From positions 1-35,931 of the forward strand of contig NZ_NPDD01000062.1 in the NCBI RefSeq assembly GCF_002272245.1: 35,931 nt of DNA, in the 5' to 3' direction. This DNA is from Bacillus sp. 7884-1 (GTDB lineage: Bacteria > Bacillota > Bacilli > Bacillales > Cytobacillaceae). Shown here one piece after another: positions 17,853 through 25,863 of this stretch (position 1 is the stretch's first letter; each line of letters opens with the position of its first letter). Both the position numbers and the translations under genes were made by a program. The notes beneath the pieces were generated by a model. It was not told the origin of the DNA and made no database searches. It saw only the letters and a program-made list of their open reading frames with translations.

Positions 17853-18759
17853 AGTATACCCACCTCTTTGAGACTACTAGATTAATAACAGTCAATACCA
17901 TTATCATGATGAACAGAATCCACGCGATTGCAGAAGCGTATCCCATTTTGTAAAAAGTAAAAGCATTGTCAAATAAATTAACCATTAAACTGTCTGTCCA
18001 TGCTTTTTGATTACCAGGCATAATCTTTGGCTCCATAAATATTTGGAAGGAACCAATAATTCCCATGGTAACTTGAAAGAATATAGCAGGGGTTATCAAT
18101 GGAAATGAAACACTCCAAAATTTTCTCCATCTTGAGGCTCCATCTATTTCAGCTGCTTCCAGCAGTTCCTTAGGAACACCTGCTAACGCTGGCAGCCAAA
18201 TCATCATGCTTCCTCCTACACCCCATAGACCTACAAGTATAACTGCTGGTTTAGACCAAAACTCACTCTGAGACCAACCGGGACCCTCAATTCCAAACCA
18301 TCCAAGTGCTGCATTAATTAATCCAGCATCTCCATTTCCGGTTCCTGGATACAGCAAGTAGCTCCATAACATAAGGACAGCTACTCCGCCGAACACTGCC
18401 GGCAGGTAAAAAATAATTCTGAAGGCATTTATTCCTTTAATTTCTTTTGAAAGCAAGATTGATAAGAGCAATCCTAATGTCACGGAGAGTGGAACCCCTA
18501 CCAACGCATAAAAGATTGTATTACGCAAAGCATTCCAAAAATAAATCTTATCTTCCATTAGTTCTTTATAATTATCAAATCCCACCCATTTAGGAGGAGT
18601 GATGATATCCCACTGCATAAAACTTAGAGCTAATGATGAAAAAAATGGGATTGCAGTAAATGCTAGAAAACCAATAATCCAGGGTGAAATATAAATCCAA
18701 AAATTTCTCTTTTCATGTTTGGAAATGGAAGAATATACTTGTTTTGTTTTTGCCATCAT
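17839..18759 (-). CDS. Sugar ABC transporter permease, MalF/YesP/AraP type
   Basis: A 306-residue membrane subunit with about six helices and the EAA loop PKELLEAAEIDGASRWRKFWSVSFPLITP (about 197-225). The N-terminus (FWIYISPWIIGFLAFTAIPFFSSLALSF) is typical of UgpA/MalF-like subunits. It heterodimerises with the next-encoded MalG-type permease and receives sugar from the lipoprotein encoded 56 bp upstream. Two adjacent ATG codons are available; the second (18756) sits 8 nt after AGGAGG and may be the one used. Confidence 0.92.
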   Translation of the reverse strand: MMAKTKQVYSSISKHEKRNFWIYISPWIIGFLAFTAIPFFSSLALSFMQWDIITPPKWVGFDNYKELMEDKIYFWNALRNTIFYALVGVPLSVTLGLLLSILLSKEIKGINAFRIIFYLPAVFGGVAVLMLWSYLLYPGTGNGDAGLINAALGWFGIEGPGWSQSEFWSKPAVILVGLWGVGGSMMIWLPALAGVPKELLEAAEIDGASRWRKFWSVSFPLITPAIFFQVTMGIIGSFQIFMEPKIMPGNQKAWTDSLMVNLFDNAFTFYKMGYASAIAWILFIMIMVLTVINLVVSKRWVYYESN

Positions 18760-18778
18760 AGAACCCTCCTAACTTATA

Positions 18779-18808
18779 GGAGGATAGAAGTAATTACCTC
18801 TACCCTCC
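18779..18808 (-). repeat. 30-nt near-perfect palindrome between binding protein and permease genes
   Basis: The minus strand reads GGAGGGTAGAGGTAA then TTACTTCTATCCTCC, pairing along all 15 positions with two G-U pairs. There is no T run. Such intercistronic hairpins after binding-protein genes stabilise the upstream mRNA or cause partial termination, giving more binding protein than permease. Confidence 0.6.
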
Positions 18809-18815
18809 CCGTTCT

Positions 18816-20111
18816 TTACTTTGCCTGTTGGGCCTCAGTAAGCATTTTATCTACTTGAGGCTTCATATCTTTTAGTTGTTTTTCAACATCTGCATTTTCT
18901 GAAAAAATTGGAGCCAAGTAAGTATCTGCTAGTTTGTTGATTTCGCCCCACTTTGATGTAATTGGCGGTACGAAGGCACCATCTACTGAAGTAACAAGCG
19001 CTTGAAGGTTTACTGCATCTCCATGAACTTTAAGGTAAACATCAGAGTTTGCAACTGATTTTAAAGGAGGTACTTCTCCACCTTCTTTGGCCAAAATGGT
19101 TTGACCCACTTCACCTGTCCAAAACTTTACAACCTTCCAAGCAGCATCCTTGTGTTCAGATCCTTTTGGAATCGCAAACGCATTAGAGAATAGCGGAGTT
19201 GTAAATTTTTCCCCTGTAGGAATAGGAGCAACTTCCCATTTGAAGTCTTTAATGTTTGCAATCGCTGATAATATATGCCACGGACCATCTACTAACATAC
19301 CAATCTTACCGCTTGTCCATAAATCAACACCTTTTGGTATATCACTAGCAAGAGGAGCAGCTTTATCCTTATAGATTAAATCCTGCATGAATTGAAGTCC
19401 CTTTATTGATTCTGGTGAATCCAAATTAAACTTAGTATGGTCTTCTGTCATTAAGCTTCCGCCAAATGATTCAACATAAGCCATGTAGTTTGCCCACCAA
19501 GTTCCAACACCTTGAACACCGAAAACTCCATCTTTTTTGTTGGTGATTTTAAGGGCTGCATTATGGAAATCTTCCCATGTCCACTTGTCAGTAGGATAAG
19601 GGATACCATTTTTATCAAATAAATCTTTATTATATAACATGATCATAGCACCTAAACGCATTGGCATTGCCATGACTTTATCATCGTATGTGTATGCTTC
19701 CATACCTGCGCTGAAATAATCATCCTTAGAAACTCCGTCTTTTTCCATATATGGTGTCAAGTCTTCTAATGTTCCTTTGCCAGCATACGTATTAAATGCT
19801 TCTGCTAACTGAACAACGTCATATGAAGATCCGCCAGCCATTGATGTCAGTAATTTCTGATCATATCCATCAGAAGGAATCTGAATTAATTTAACATCAA
19901 TATCTGGATTCTCTTTATTGAATTCTGTTCGAATGGCTTCCATTCTTTTCTTGTCAAAGTCCCCTCCCCAATACGTAAAGGAAACTGTTTCTTTTTTGTC
20001 TCCATCACTACCGGATGAGCCAGAGGTTTTTGCGGAATCACTAGAACAACCTGCTGCAAGTAATGTCGCAGAAAGCGTTAATGCAGTAAGTATTTTCTTT
20101 AAACTTTTCAT
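18816..20111 (-). CDS. Oligosaccharide-binding lipoprotein of the ABC importer
   Basis: A 431-residue CUT1 family 1 solute-binding protein. Signal peptide MKSLKKILTALTLSATLLAAG with lipobox LAAGC (lipidated Cys about 22) and a Ser/Gly-rich tether after it. TYWGGDFDKKRMEAIRTEFNKENPDIDVKLI (about 45-75) is the usual first lobe, and DKWTWEDFHNAALKIT lies mid-protein. It captures extracellular oligosaccharide for the two permeases encoded directly downstream. Two ATG codons are in tandem at 20114 and 20111; the second is 6 nt from GGGGGG. First gene of the main transport operon. By context the ligand is a galactose- and/or arabinose-containing oligosaccharide, but the sequence alone does not prove it. 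Confidence 0.92.
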   Translation of the reverse strand: MKSLKKILTALTLSATLLAAGCSSDSAKTSGSSGSDGDKKETVSFTYWGGDFDKKRMEAIRTEFNKENPDIDVKLIQIPSDGYDQKLLTSMAGGSSYDVVQLAEAFNTYAGKGTLEDLTPYMEKDGVSKDDYFSAGMEAYTYDDKVMAMPMRLGAMIMLYNKDLFDKNGIPYPTDKWTWEDFHNAALKITNKKDGVFGVQGVGTWWANYMAYVESFGGSLMTEDHTKFNLDSPESIKGLQFMQDLIYKDKAAPLASDIPKGVDLWTSGKIGMLVDGPWHILSAIANIKDFKWEVAPIPTGEKFTTPLFSNAFAIPKGSEHKDAAWKVVKFWTGEVGQTILAKEGGEVPPLKSVANSDVYLKVHGDAVNLQALVTSVDGAFVPPITSKWGEINKLADTYLAPIFSENADVEKQLKDMKPQVDKMLTEAQQAK

Positions 20112-20203
20112 CATTTACCCCCCGAATTTCCTTTTTTTTAAACTACAAAGTAAGTATCGTCTCCATATACCTTTTCCCTTGCCTTCACCTCTCCTCTCTT
20201 ACC

Positions 20204-20217
20204 TGTAAGCCTTTTCA
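20204..20217 (-). promoter_or_regulatory. cre-like site upstream of the importer operon
   Basis: Minus-strand TGAAAAGGCTTACA fits the cre consensus except that the central CG reads GG. It lies about 90 bp before the binding-protein gene. CcpA control would match the clearer cre at 8243-8256, but the core mismatch lowers confidence. Confidence 0.35.
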
Positions 20218-20230
20218 TAAAAATCTTATC

Positions 20231-20269
20231 AAATTTACTTGTCCTCACTATAATAATAATTTTACTTGT
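20231..20269 (-). promoter_or_regulatory. Direct repeat ACAAGTAAA upstream of the importer operon
   Basis: ACAAGTAAAATT (20258-20269) and ACAAGTAAATTT (20231-20242) on the minus strand are 27 bp apart. They share AGTAAAA-type sequence with the tandem half-sites at 8293-8325, so both could be bound by the YesN-type regulator. The promoter itself is not clear. Confidence 0.35.
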
Positions 20270-20297
20270 TATACGAAATTTTTGACCATTCGCACAA

Positions 20298-20332
20298 AGA
20301 AGGGTATCTTCCCAATAGGAAGATACCCTTCT
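20298..20332. terminator. Terminator between the sigma-54 activator gene and the sugar locus
   Basis: A perfect 15-bp stem (AGAAGGGTATCTTCC at 20298-20312, complement at 20318-20332) with a 5-nt loop, 2 bp after the activator's stop on the minus strand. The T tract beyond it is short. Confidence 0.75.
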
Positions 20333-20334
20333 CT

Positions 20335-21747
20335 TTAATGAATAGAATATATTTTACATTTTTCATAGAATTTAGTTTTCCCTACATCAAGTAACCTTGC
20401 TGCTTCCAATTTATTACCATTCGCAATAGAAAGAACATTTAGGATTGCTTGTTTTTCCACTTGTGCAAGTGTTTCCTTCAATGACTGAACAGGCATGTCT
20501 GCAACGATTACCGATTCGTCCACGTTTGACACTTTAGGAACACTTATTGTCTCATAATCTCGTAAATATAATGGCAAGTGTGAAATTTCTATTGTATCCC
20601 CGTCTAAAACATTGATAGACCTTTCTAAAACATTCTCGAGTTCTCGAATATTCCCTTGCCACTTATGCTGATTGAGTCTCTCTACGACTTCGGCGGAAAG
20701 CTTGATACCTCTCCGGTAGAATTTTCTTTCTAGCTTTTCTAATAGTTTAATGGATATTAACTCGATATCCCCTTTACGATCTCTAAGTGGGGGAATTTCA
20801 ATTTTGATTACATTTAACCGGTAATATAAATCTTGACGAAATGTTCCTTCTTCTACCATTTCCTCTAAATTCCGATGTGTAGCGGCAATGATACGGACAT
20901 CTACAGAAATTGATTTTTGAGCACCGACAGGCAGTATCTCCCGCTCCTGCAAGACTCTTAATAGCTTACTTTGCATTGCAAGCGGCATATCACCAATTTC
21001 ATCAAGAAAAATCGTTCCACGATTAGCAATTTGAAATTGTCCTTTCTTCCCGCCTTTTTTGGCACCAGTAAATGCACCCTCATCATAACCAAACAATTCC
21101 GATTCCAATAAATGCTCCGGAATAGACGCACAATTTATTGGCACGAAAGGAAAAGAGGCACGCGTGCTATTATTGTGAATGGCAGAAGCAAACAATTCCT
21201 TACCCGTACCTGATTCTCCAAGTATTAAAACAGCTGATTGACTGTTAGAAACTCTTTCTGCTAATTTTTTGACAGCAGTGAAAGAAGGACTATTCCCAAT
21301 TAGGTTACTGAAGTAATATTTGCTTTTAACGTTTTTCTCTGCTTTTGTTTTATAATAATTCACTTCTTCAACGAGATGCTGAATTTTATTCTTGTATAAT
21401 AACCAATCTTCGGGATTACGAAACATGACAGTTCCAACGGCACCTACTAATTCACCGTCTATAATAAGAGGATAACGGTTGGCAATCATATCACTGCCGT
21501 TGATAGGATGAAGGGCTGCCAGTTCTTTTTGTCCGGTTTTGGCGACGATATGCATCCTTGAGTTCTCAATTATATCTTGAACAGGCTTTCCTATAGCTTT
21601 TTCAACCGAGGTACCTAGAAAATCGCAATAAGCTGCATTGATATAAAGAATAACGCCTTCCCGATCAACCACAACAATACGTTCACCCGCAAGATTAATA
21701 ATTTCTTCAATCCAATGATATGGGATTTTTTCCGTTCCTAGTTTCAT
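20335..21747 (-). CDS. PAS-containing sigma-54-dependent activator (enhancer-binding protein)
   Basis: A 470-residue activator. N-terminal PAS sensor (about 15-125), then an AAA+ domain (about 145-375) with Walker A GESGTGKE (177-184), the sigma-54-contacting loop GAFTGA (224-229) and Walker B GTIFLDEIGD, plus the arginine-finger region RQDLYYRLNV. The C-terminus is a Fis-type helix-turn-helix (about 425-468, NKLEAARLLDVGKTKFYEKCK). It drives open-complex formation by SigL/sigma-54 holoenzyme. Its targets are probably the scoAB and permease/dehydrogenase genes just upstream, both of which have -24/-12 promoters. The PAS domain replaces the receiver of AtoC-like regulators, so the signal is presumably a small molecule. 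It is separated from the dehydrogenase gene by a terminator and must have its own promoter. Confidence 0.92.
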   Translation of the reverse strand: MKLGTEKIPYHWIEEIINLAGERIVVVDREGVILYINAAYCDFLGTSVEKAIGKPVQDIIENSRMHIVAKTGQKELAALHPINGSDMIANRYPLIIDGELVGAVGTVMFRNPEDWLLYKNKIQHLVEEVNYYKTKAEKNVKSKYYFSNLIGNSPSFTAVKKLAERVSNSQSAVLILGESGTGKELFASAIHNNSTRASFPFVPINCASIPEHLLESELFGYDEGAFTGAKKGGKKGQFQIANRGTIFLDEIGDMPLAMQSKLLRVLQEREILPVGAQKSISVDVRIIAATHRNLEEMVEEGTFRQDLYYRLNVIKIEIPPLRDRKGDIELISIKLLEKLERKFYRRGIKLSAEVVERLNQHKWQGNIRELENVLERSINVLDGDTIEISHLPLYLRDYETISVPKVSNVDESVIVADMPVQSLKETLAQVEKQAILNVLSIANGNKLEAARLLDVGKTKFYEKCKIYSIH

Positions 21748-21827
21748 AGCTTTTCACCCTAGCAGTTTTTGTTTAAGTTAAGTATAACAAAATGTGTAAA
21801 TATTTACCCAAGACAGAGTTTTCCAAC

Positions 21828-21867
21828 AAAAGAAATCCTGTTCGGGGAACCGAGCAGGATTTCTTTT
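21828..21867 (-). terminator. Terminator after 3-hydroxybutyrate dehydrogenase
   Basis: An 18-bp stem (21828-21845 with 21850-21867, one G-U pair) and a 4-nt loop; on the minus strand it ends in TTTT. It lies 2 bp after the dehydrogenase's stop codon. Confidence 0.85.
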
Positions 21868-21869
21868 CG

Positions 21870-22646
21870 TTATTGTACTGTGTACCCGCCATCAAGAATA
21901 ACGGCTTGACCAGTGATTCCTCTAGCTTTATCACTTGCCAAGAAGGATGCATAATCGGCAATTTCAGATACTGCTAACAGCCTTTTTTGTGGTACAAGTG
22001 TTAGAAGTACATCATCGATTACACGGTCTAGACTAACATTTCTTGTGATTGCCAAGTCTTTAAGCTGATTTCTAACTAAAGGTGTATCCACATAACCTGG
22101 ACATAGAGCATTAACAGTGATTCCATGCTCTGCGCCCTCTAATGCAGCAACCTTTGTTAAACCAATTACTCCGTGCTTCGCGCTATTATAGGCAGCCTTT
22201 CCAGCAAAACCAATCACACCGTTAATCGATGCCATATTGATGACTCTTCCAAAGCCCTGTTCTTTCATGATAGGGAATACATGTTTAATCCCAATAAACG
22301 GAGCTGTCAGCATCACTTTTACTAAAAACTCAAATTTTTCAGTAGGGAAGTCCTCGATTGGAGAAACATATTGGAGTCCCGCATTATTTACTAAAATATC
22401 GATTCTTCCAAACCTGCTATGTGCAGAGCCTAAAGCATTCTTGAATGCTTCCTCATCCGTAACATCACATGGAGCAGAAAAAGCTTCATATCCTTGTCCT
22501 TGCAGTTCTTCTGCAACCATGTCACTCTTTTCTTTATTTAAGTCAGAAATGACCACTTTTGCTCCCTCTTGTGCAAAAGTCGTAGCGATTTCCAAACCTA
22601 TTCCACTTGCGGAACCAGTAATAAACGCAACTTTTCCTATTAACAT
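21870..22646 (-). CDS. 3-hydroxybutyrate dehydrogenase (SDR family)
   Basis: A 258-residue short-chain dehydrogenase. NAD-binding TGSASGIG (10-17), DLN at 35-37 favouring NAD over NADP, NNAG (87-90), and catalytic Ser140, Tyr153 and Lys157 (YNSAK). The C-terminus RGITGQAVILDGGYTVQ is typical of D-3-hydroxybutyrate dehydrogenases, which interconvert 3-hydroxybutyrate and acetoacetate. Neighbouring scoAB and a GntP-type permease agree with B. subtilis yxjC-scoA-scoB-yxjF. In this genome a TnpB element separates it from the permease gene. AGGAGGGGC precedes the ATG. Whether it now has a promoter of its own is not clear. Confidence 0.9.
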   Translation of the reverse strand: MLIGKVAFITGSASGIGLEIATTFAQEGAKVVISDLNKEKSDMVAEELQGQGYEAFSAPCDVTDEEAFKNALGSAHSRFGRIDILVNNAGLQYVSPIEDFPTEKFEFLVKVMLTAPFIGIKHVFPIMKEQGFGRVINMASINGVIGFAGKAAYNSAKHGVIGLTKVAALEGAEHGITVNALCPGYVDTPLVRNQLKDLAITRNVSLDRVIDDVLLTLVPQKRLLAVSEIADYASFLASDKARGITGQAVILDGGYTVQ

Positions 22647-22710
22647 ATATTGCCCCTCCTAAAATATCTAGTTACTAATCTATATAAGGTTGCTTGATTT
22701 TTTCATGCTT

Positions 22711-22783
22711 CCGACAGAATCCCCCCTTCCTCAAGGATTGAGAAGGACAAAGCCCAATGAAGTAGGGAGGGGATGAATGTCGG
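22711..22783. repeat. Left-end stem-loop of the tnpB element
   Basis: A long imperfect hairpin: CCGACA (22711-22716) pairs with TGTCGG (22778-22783), ATCCCC (22719-22724) with GGGGAT (22769-22774), and an inner arm CCTT-C-CTCAA / TTGAGAAGG (22725-22746) has a 3-nt loop. Subterminal hairpins of this sort are recognised on single strands in IS200/IS605 transposition. Confidence 0.55.
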
Positions 22784-22855
22784 TTCGAGATAGCCAAAAC
22801 TTCACTCATTATGTTACAATAAGAACAAACGTTCCTGTTGAGTGAGGTGAATTAT

Positions 22856-24031
22856 TTGCTTGTAAACAAGGCTTACAAGTTTCGCATTTACCCAAATAAA
22901 AGGCAAATAGAGCTGATTAACAAAACCATTGGATGTTCAAGATTTGTATTCAATTTTTTTCTTGGCAAACAAAAAGAAAAAGATGCTTATTGGTATATCG
23001 CAGAAGAACTGAAACAGAATGGTCAACTCCCTACGAATAACTGGAAAGGCACATTCTTAAACAAATATGAAACCGTGAAATCACTTCCTGACCTCAAGAA
23101 ACATTATTCATTTCTGAAGGAAGTCGATAGTATTGCTTTGCAAAAATCAGTGGAAATATTAGCTGATTCCTATGATCGCTATTACAAGAAGCAAAATAAA
23201 CAACCTAAATTTAAGTCAAGAAAGAATCCAGTGCAATCTTACACAACGAAGTTTACAAACGGAAATATAGCTGTATTAGAAAATTACATTAAACTTCCCA
23301 AACTAGGTAACGTCCGTTTTGCAAAAAGTCGTGAGGTCAATGGTCGAATTATCAGTGCTACGATCAGAAGAAATCCCACAGGTAAATATTTTGTCTCGGT
23401 AGCAACTGAATCAGAAGTAATAGAATTGCCTAAAACCAATTCAGCCATTGGCATTGATGTCGGTCTAAAAGATTTTGCTATTCTTTCGGATGGAACGATT
23501 TACCCAAATCCAAAGTTTTTTCGCTCATTAGAAGAGAAATTAGCCCACGCTCAAAAAGTTATGAGTAGACGAACGATAGGAGGTTCGAACTGGTATAAAG
23601 CCAAAAGAAAAGTCTCTCGTATCCATGAAAGGATTACCAATGTAAGAAAAGATTATTTGGACAAGATTTCTTCCGGAATTGTCAAAAACCACGACATTAT
23701 TGGAATGGAAGACTTGTTAGTATCAAATATGTTAAAGAATCAACATCTTGCGAAAGCCATCAGCGAAGTATCTTGGTCACAGTTCAAAAGCATGATTGAA
23801 TACAAAGCGAAATGGTATGGTAAACAAGTAGTAACCGTTTCAATAAATTTTGCTAGTAGTCAGCTTTGTTCTTGTTGTGGCTACAAAAACAAAGATGTTA
23901 AAAATCTCGGATTACGTGAATGGGAATGCCCTAAATGTCATACCCAACACAATCGAGATATTAACGCAGGAATCAATCTTAAAAATGAAGCCTTAAAGCT
24001 TCTAACCGCAGGGATTGCGGGGATCGCCTAA
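22856..24031 (+). CDS. tnpB: TnpB RNA-guided nuclease (IS605 OrfB family)
   Basis: A 391-residue protein starting [17 protein letters not shown], the usual TnpB N-terminus. All three RuvC catalytic acids are in place: Asp in [14 protein letters not shown], Glu in IIGMEDLL, and Asp in [11 protein letters not shown]. The zinc finger CSCC ... CPKC lies between the last two. TnpB is a compact nuclease guided by an RNA (omega RNA) made from the element's right end, ancestral to Cas12. The TTG at 22856 is preferred because GAGGTG lies 6 nt upstream; an in-frame TTG at 22838 would extend it by six residues without a ribosome site. Length and motifs suggest an active enzyme. A TACAAT box (22815-22820) upstream may serve as its -10. 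Confidence 0.93.
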   Translation: MLVNKAYKFRIYPNKRQIELINKTIGCSRFVFNFFLGKQKEKDAYWYIAEELKQNGQLPTNNWKGTFLNKYETVKSLPDLKKHYSFLKEVDSIALQKSVEILADSYDRYYKKQNKQPKFKSRKNPVQSYTTKFTNGNIAVLENYIKLPKLGNVRFAKSREVNGRIISATIRRNPTGKYFVSVATESEVIELPKTNSAIGIDVGLKDFAILSDGTIYPNPKFFRSLEEKLAHAQKVMSRRTIGGSNWYKAKRKVSRIHERITNVRKDYLDKISSGIVKNHDIIGMEDLLVSNMLKNQHLAKAISEVSWSQFKSMIEYKAKWYGKQVVTVSINFASSQLCSCCGYKNKDVKNLGLREWECPKCHTQHNRDINAGINLKNEALKLLTAGIAGIA

Positions 24032-24110
24032 TCAATAACTGGTGGATACACCGGTGTTCTTAGGAATCCCCTTCTACAAACAACTCGCAAGAGTGTTAAG
24101 GAGAGGTAAT
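23950..24110 (+). ncRNA. Candidate omega RNA (reRNA) overlapping the tnpB 3' end
   Basis: Hairpins CCGCA-GGGAT-TGCGG (24006-24020), ACTGGTG-GATA-CACCGGT (24038-24055) and AACAACTC-GCAA-GAGTGTT (24079-24097) follow one another across the tnpB stop codon and right end, the position and layout of known omega RNAs. The guide would be the flanking DNA beyond the right end. Boundaries are guesses. Confidence 0.5.
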
Positions 24111-25547
24111 TCAAACAAGACCTAAGAAAGTATAGACAGCAATAATGAAGAATACAGCTATTGTTTTGATAATCGTAATCGCAAAAATATCACGGTAGGA
24201 TTGTTTATGCGTCAAGCCTGTTACAGCTAAAAGTGTAATAACAGCACCATTGTGTGGAAGTGTATCCATACCGCCTGATGCCATCGCAACAACACGGTGC
24301 ATAACTTCAGGTGGAATATTAGCTGCTGCAATTGCCTTATTGTATTGATCAGCCATGGCTCCTAACGCAATTCCCATACCACCAGATGCCGAACCTGTAA
24401 CACCTGCAAGAGTACTAGTTGTAACAGCACCATTTACCAGAGGATTTGTGAAAGTAGTAGAAATTCCATCACTTATTTTTGTAAAGCCAGGAAGTGCAGC
24501 AATAACACCGCCAAATCCATATTCAGCACCAGTATTCATGGTTGCTAGTAATGAACCGCTAATACTTTGGTTGATTCCCTCTTTAAATTTATTAGATACT
24601 CTTTTCCAATCATATAATAGAGAAGAAAGAATACCGACAACTAATGCCATTTCAATAGCCCAGATGGCAGCACTTGCTGTAACGTCGATTGTATATGGTA
24701 AACCAATAGCTTTAAAATCAAAACCATTTGGATACCATTGCGGGATAAACGTAATGAAAAGTTTATTGGTAACCCCTACTAGAATAAGTGGGACAAATGC
24801 TAAGATTTGTCTTAAAACAGATTGGTTAGAGGTTAAATCAGGAACATGTTCTTCTTTTTCTTCAATTAAGTCTTTTGCTAAAGCTGCGGCATTCTCAGCA
24901 CCGAAGCCATAATAACCTTCACCAGCTTTTTCTGCCTTTTTCCTTCTCATTTCGAGGTACAATAGGCCAAGCGTTAAAACAAAGATTGCGCCAATGATAC
25001 CAAGAATTGGTGCTGCATAAATGTCTGTTTTAAAGAAAGCAATCGGAATAACGTTTTGAATTTGTGGCGTTCCTGGTAAAGCATCCATGGTGAATGTAAA
25101 TGCACCAAGAGCAATTGTACCCGGAATAAGTCTTTTAGGAATATTAGCTTCTCTGAACATTTGAGCAGCAAACGGATAGATAGCAAATACTGCTACAAAC
25201 AAGCTTACTCCGCTATATGTTAAGATTGCCCCTAGTAAAACAATCGTTAACATGGCCCGTTTTGCACCTAATATACGAACGATGGTCTTCGCAATAGATT
25301 CCGCAATTCCTGACATTTCAACGACCTTCCCGAAGATTGCTCCTAGTAAGAAGACTGGGAAGTACGACTTGATGAACCCAACCATTTTTTCCATAAATAC
25401 CCCAGAGAAAAATGGTAAAACTTGACTTGGATCAATAAATAAAACAGCTAAAATGGCACATAATGGAGCGAATAAAATAACTGAAAAACCGCGGTAGGCG
25501 GCGAACATAAGCAGTCCGAGCGCCAGAAGAATAACAATTAAATCCAT
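24111..25547 (-). CDS. GntP-family permease, probable hydroxybutyrate/acetoacetate importer
   Basis: A 478-residue membrane protein with about 12-13 helices and GntP-family sequence such as FPVFLLGAIFGKVVEMSG (about 64-81) and the C-terminal MASGGMDTLPHNGAVITLLAVTGL block. The family exports or imports gluconate-like acids with protons; the member beside scoAB in B. subtilis is YxjC. With a CoA transferase and hydroxybutyrate dehydrogenase as neighbours, a short hydroxy- or keto-acid is the likely substrate (inference). It has its own sigma-54 promoter about 90 bp upstream, with a cre-like site in between. The stop codon at 24111 lies at the edge of the tnpB element, so the insertion may have affected the last residues. 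Confidence 0.85.
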   Translation of the reverse strand: MDLIVILLALGLLMFAAYRGFSVILFAPLCAILAVLFIDPSQVLPFFSGVFMEKMVGFIKSYFPVFLLGAIFGKVVEMSGIAESIAKTIVRILGAKRAMLTIVLLGAILTYSGVSLFVAVFAIYPFAAQMFREANIPKRLIPGTIALGAFTFTMDALPGTPQIQNVIPIAFFKTDIYAAPILGIIGAIFVLTLGLLYLEMRRKKAEKAGEGYYGFGAENAAALAKDLIEEKEEHVPDLTSNQSVLRQILAFVPLILVGVTNKLFITFIPQWYPNGFDFKAIGLPYTIDVTASAAIWAIEMALVVGILSSLLYDWKRVSNKFKEGINQSISGSLLATMNTGAEYGFGGVIAALPGFTKISDGISTTFTNPLVNGAVTTSTLAGVTGSASGGMGIALGAMADQYNKAIAAANIPPEVMHRVVAMASGGMDTLPHNGAVITLLAVTGLTHKQSYRDIFAITIIKTIAVFFIIAVYTFLGLV

Positions 25548-25596
25548 TTAAATCCCCCTATTTAGTTATTTTGCATGTTTCAAACAAATACCCCTT

Positions 25597-25610
25597 AGTA
25601 AGCGTTTCCA
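25597..25610 (-). promoter_or_regulatory. cre-like site in the permease leader
   Basis: Minus-strand TGGAAACGCTTACT has an intact AAACGCTTAC core and differs from cre consensus at the outer positions. It lies about 25-40 bp downstream of the sigma-54 promoter, where CcpA would act as a roadblock. SigL-dependent B. subtilis operons such as lev and aco are also under CcpA control. Confidence 0.5.
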
Positions 25611-25633
25611 TCAAATACTTACATTTATATTAC

Positions 25634-25650
25634 TGCAAGTTCTATGCCAA
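25634..25650 (-). promoter_or_regulatory. Sigma-54 (-24/-12) promoter of the permease gene
   Basis: Minus-strand TTGGCATAGAACTTGCA matches TTGGCAc-N5-TTGCa with the invariant GG and GC at the right spacing. About 90 bp before the permease start, with three palindromic sites further upstream. Confidence 0.85.
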
Positions 25651-25758
25651 ATGCATTTGATTTCTAAATAGTAGTAATATTCACTATTATTATACTAATT
25701 AATTATTAATATCTAGTAGATTACTATTAGATAATTAGGAAACATTCCTGGATGATTT

Positions 25759-25824
25759 TTCCGGAAACACGGAATATTAATGATTGTTAATTCCGGCATT
25801 ACGGAAATTTCCGTATTTGCGGAA
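25759..25824. promoter_or_regulatory. Three TTCCG-N6-CGGAA sites, probable sigma-54 activator enhancer
   Basis: Perfect 5-bp arms with a 6-bp spacer occur three times: 25759-25774, 25791-25806 and 25809-25824. They fall 110-190 bp upstream of the permease -24/-12 promoter, the usual distance for a bound activator to reach the promoter by looping. The Fis-type HTH of the activator at 20335-21747 would bind such palindromes. The rest of the 316-bp gap (25548-25863) is AT-rich and otherwise featureless. Confidence 0.75.
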
Positions 25825-25863
25825 TTTATGGTGCCGCCATTAAGGTTCTAACACTTACTATTC

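Larger units (their letters stand above)
22711..24110 (+). mobile_element. IS200/IS605-family element with tnpB only; ends approximate
   Basis: A full-length tnpB on the plus strand, flanked by subterminal hairpins (left 22711-22783; right 24038-24055 and 24079-24097), interrupts a minus-strand operon between the permease and the dehydrogenase. No tnpA (HUH Tyr transposase) gene is present, so it would need a transposase from elsewhere. Exact ends are not fixed. TTGAT at 22694-22698, known as the insertion/TAM sequence of ISDra2, lies just left of the first hairpin and is a candidate; on the right the element may run up to the permease stop codon at 24111. Confidence 0.75.

Noticed and set aside
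22647..22855. Possible tnpA gene left of tnpB
   Set aside because: The stretch is too short and holds no frame encoding an HUH Tyr transposase.
24355..24912. 185-codon open frame opposite the GntP permease
   Set aside because: Antisense shadow with low-complexity content and no family resemblance.
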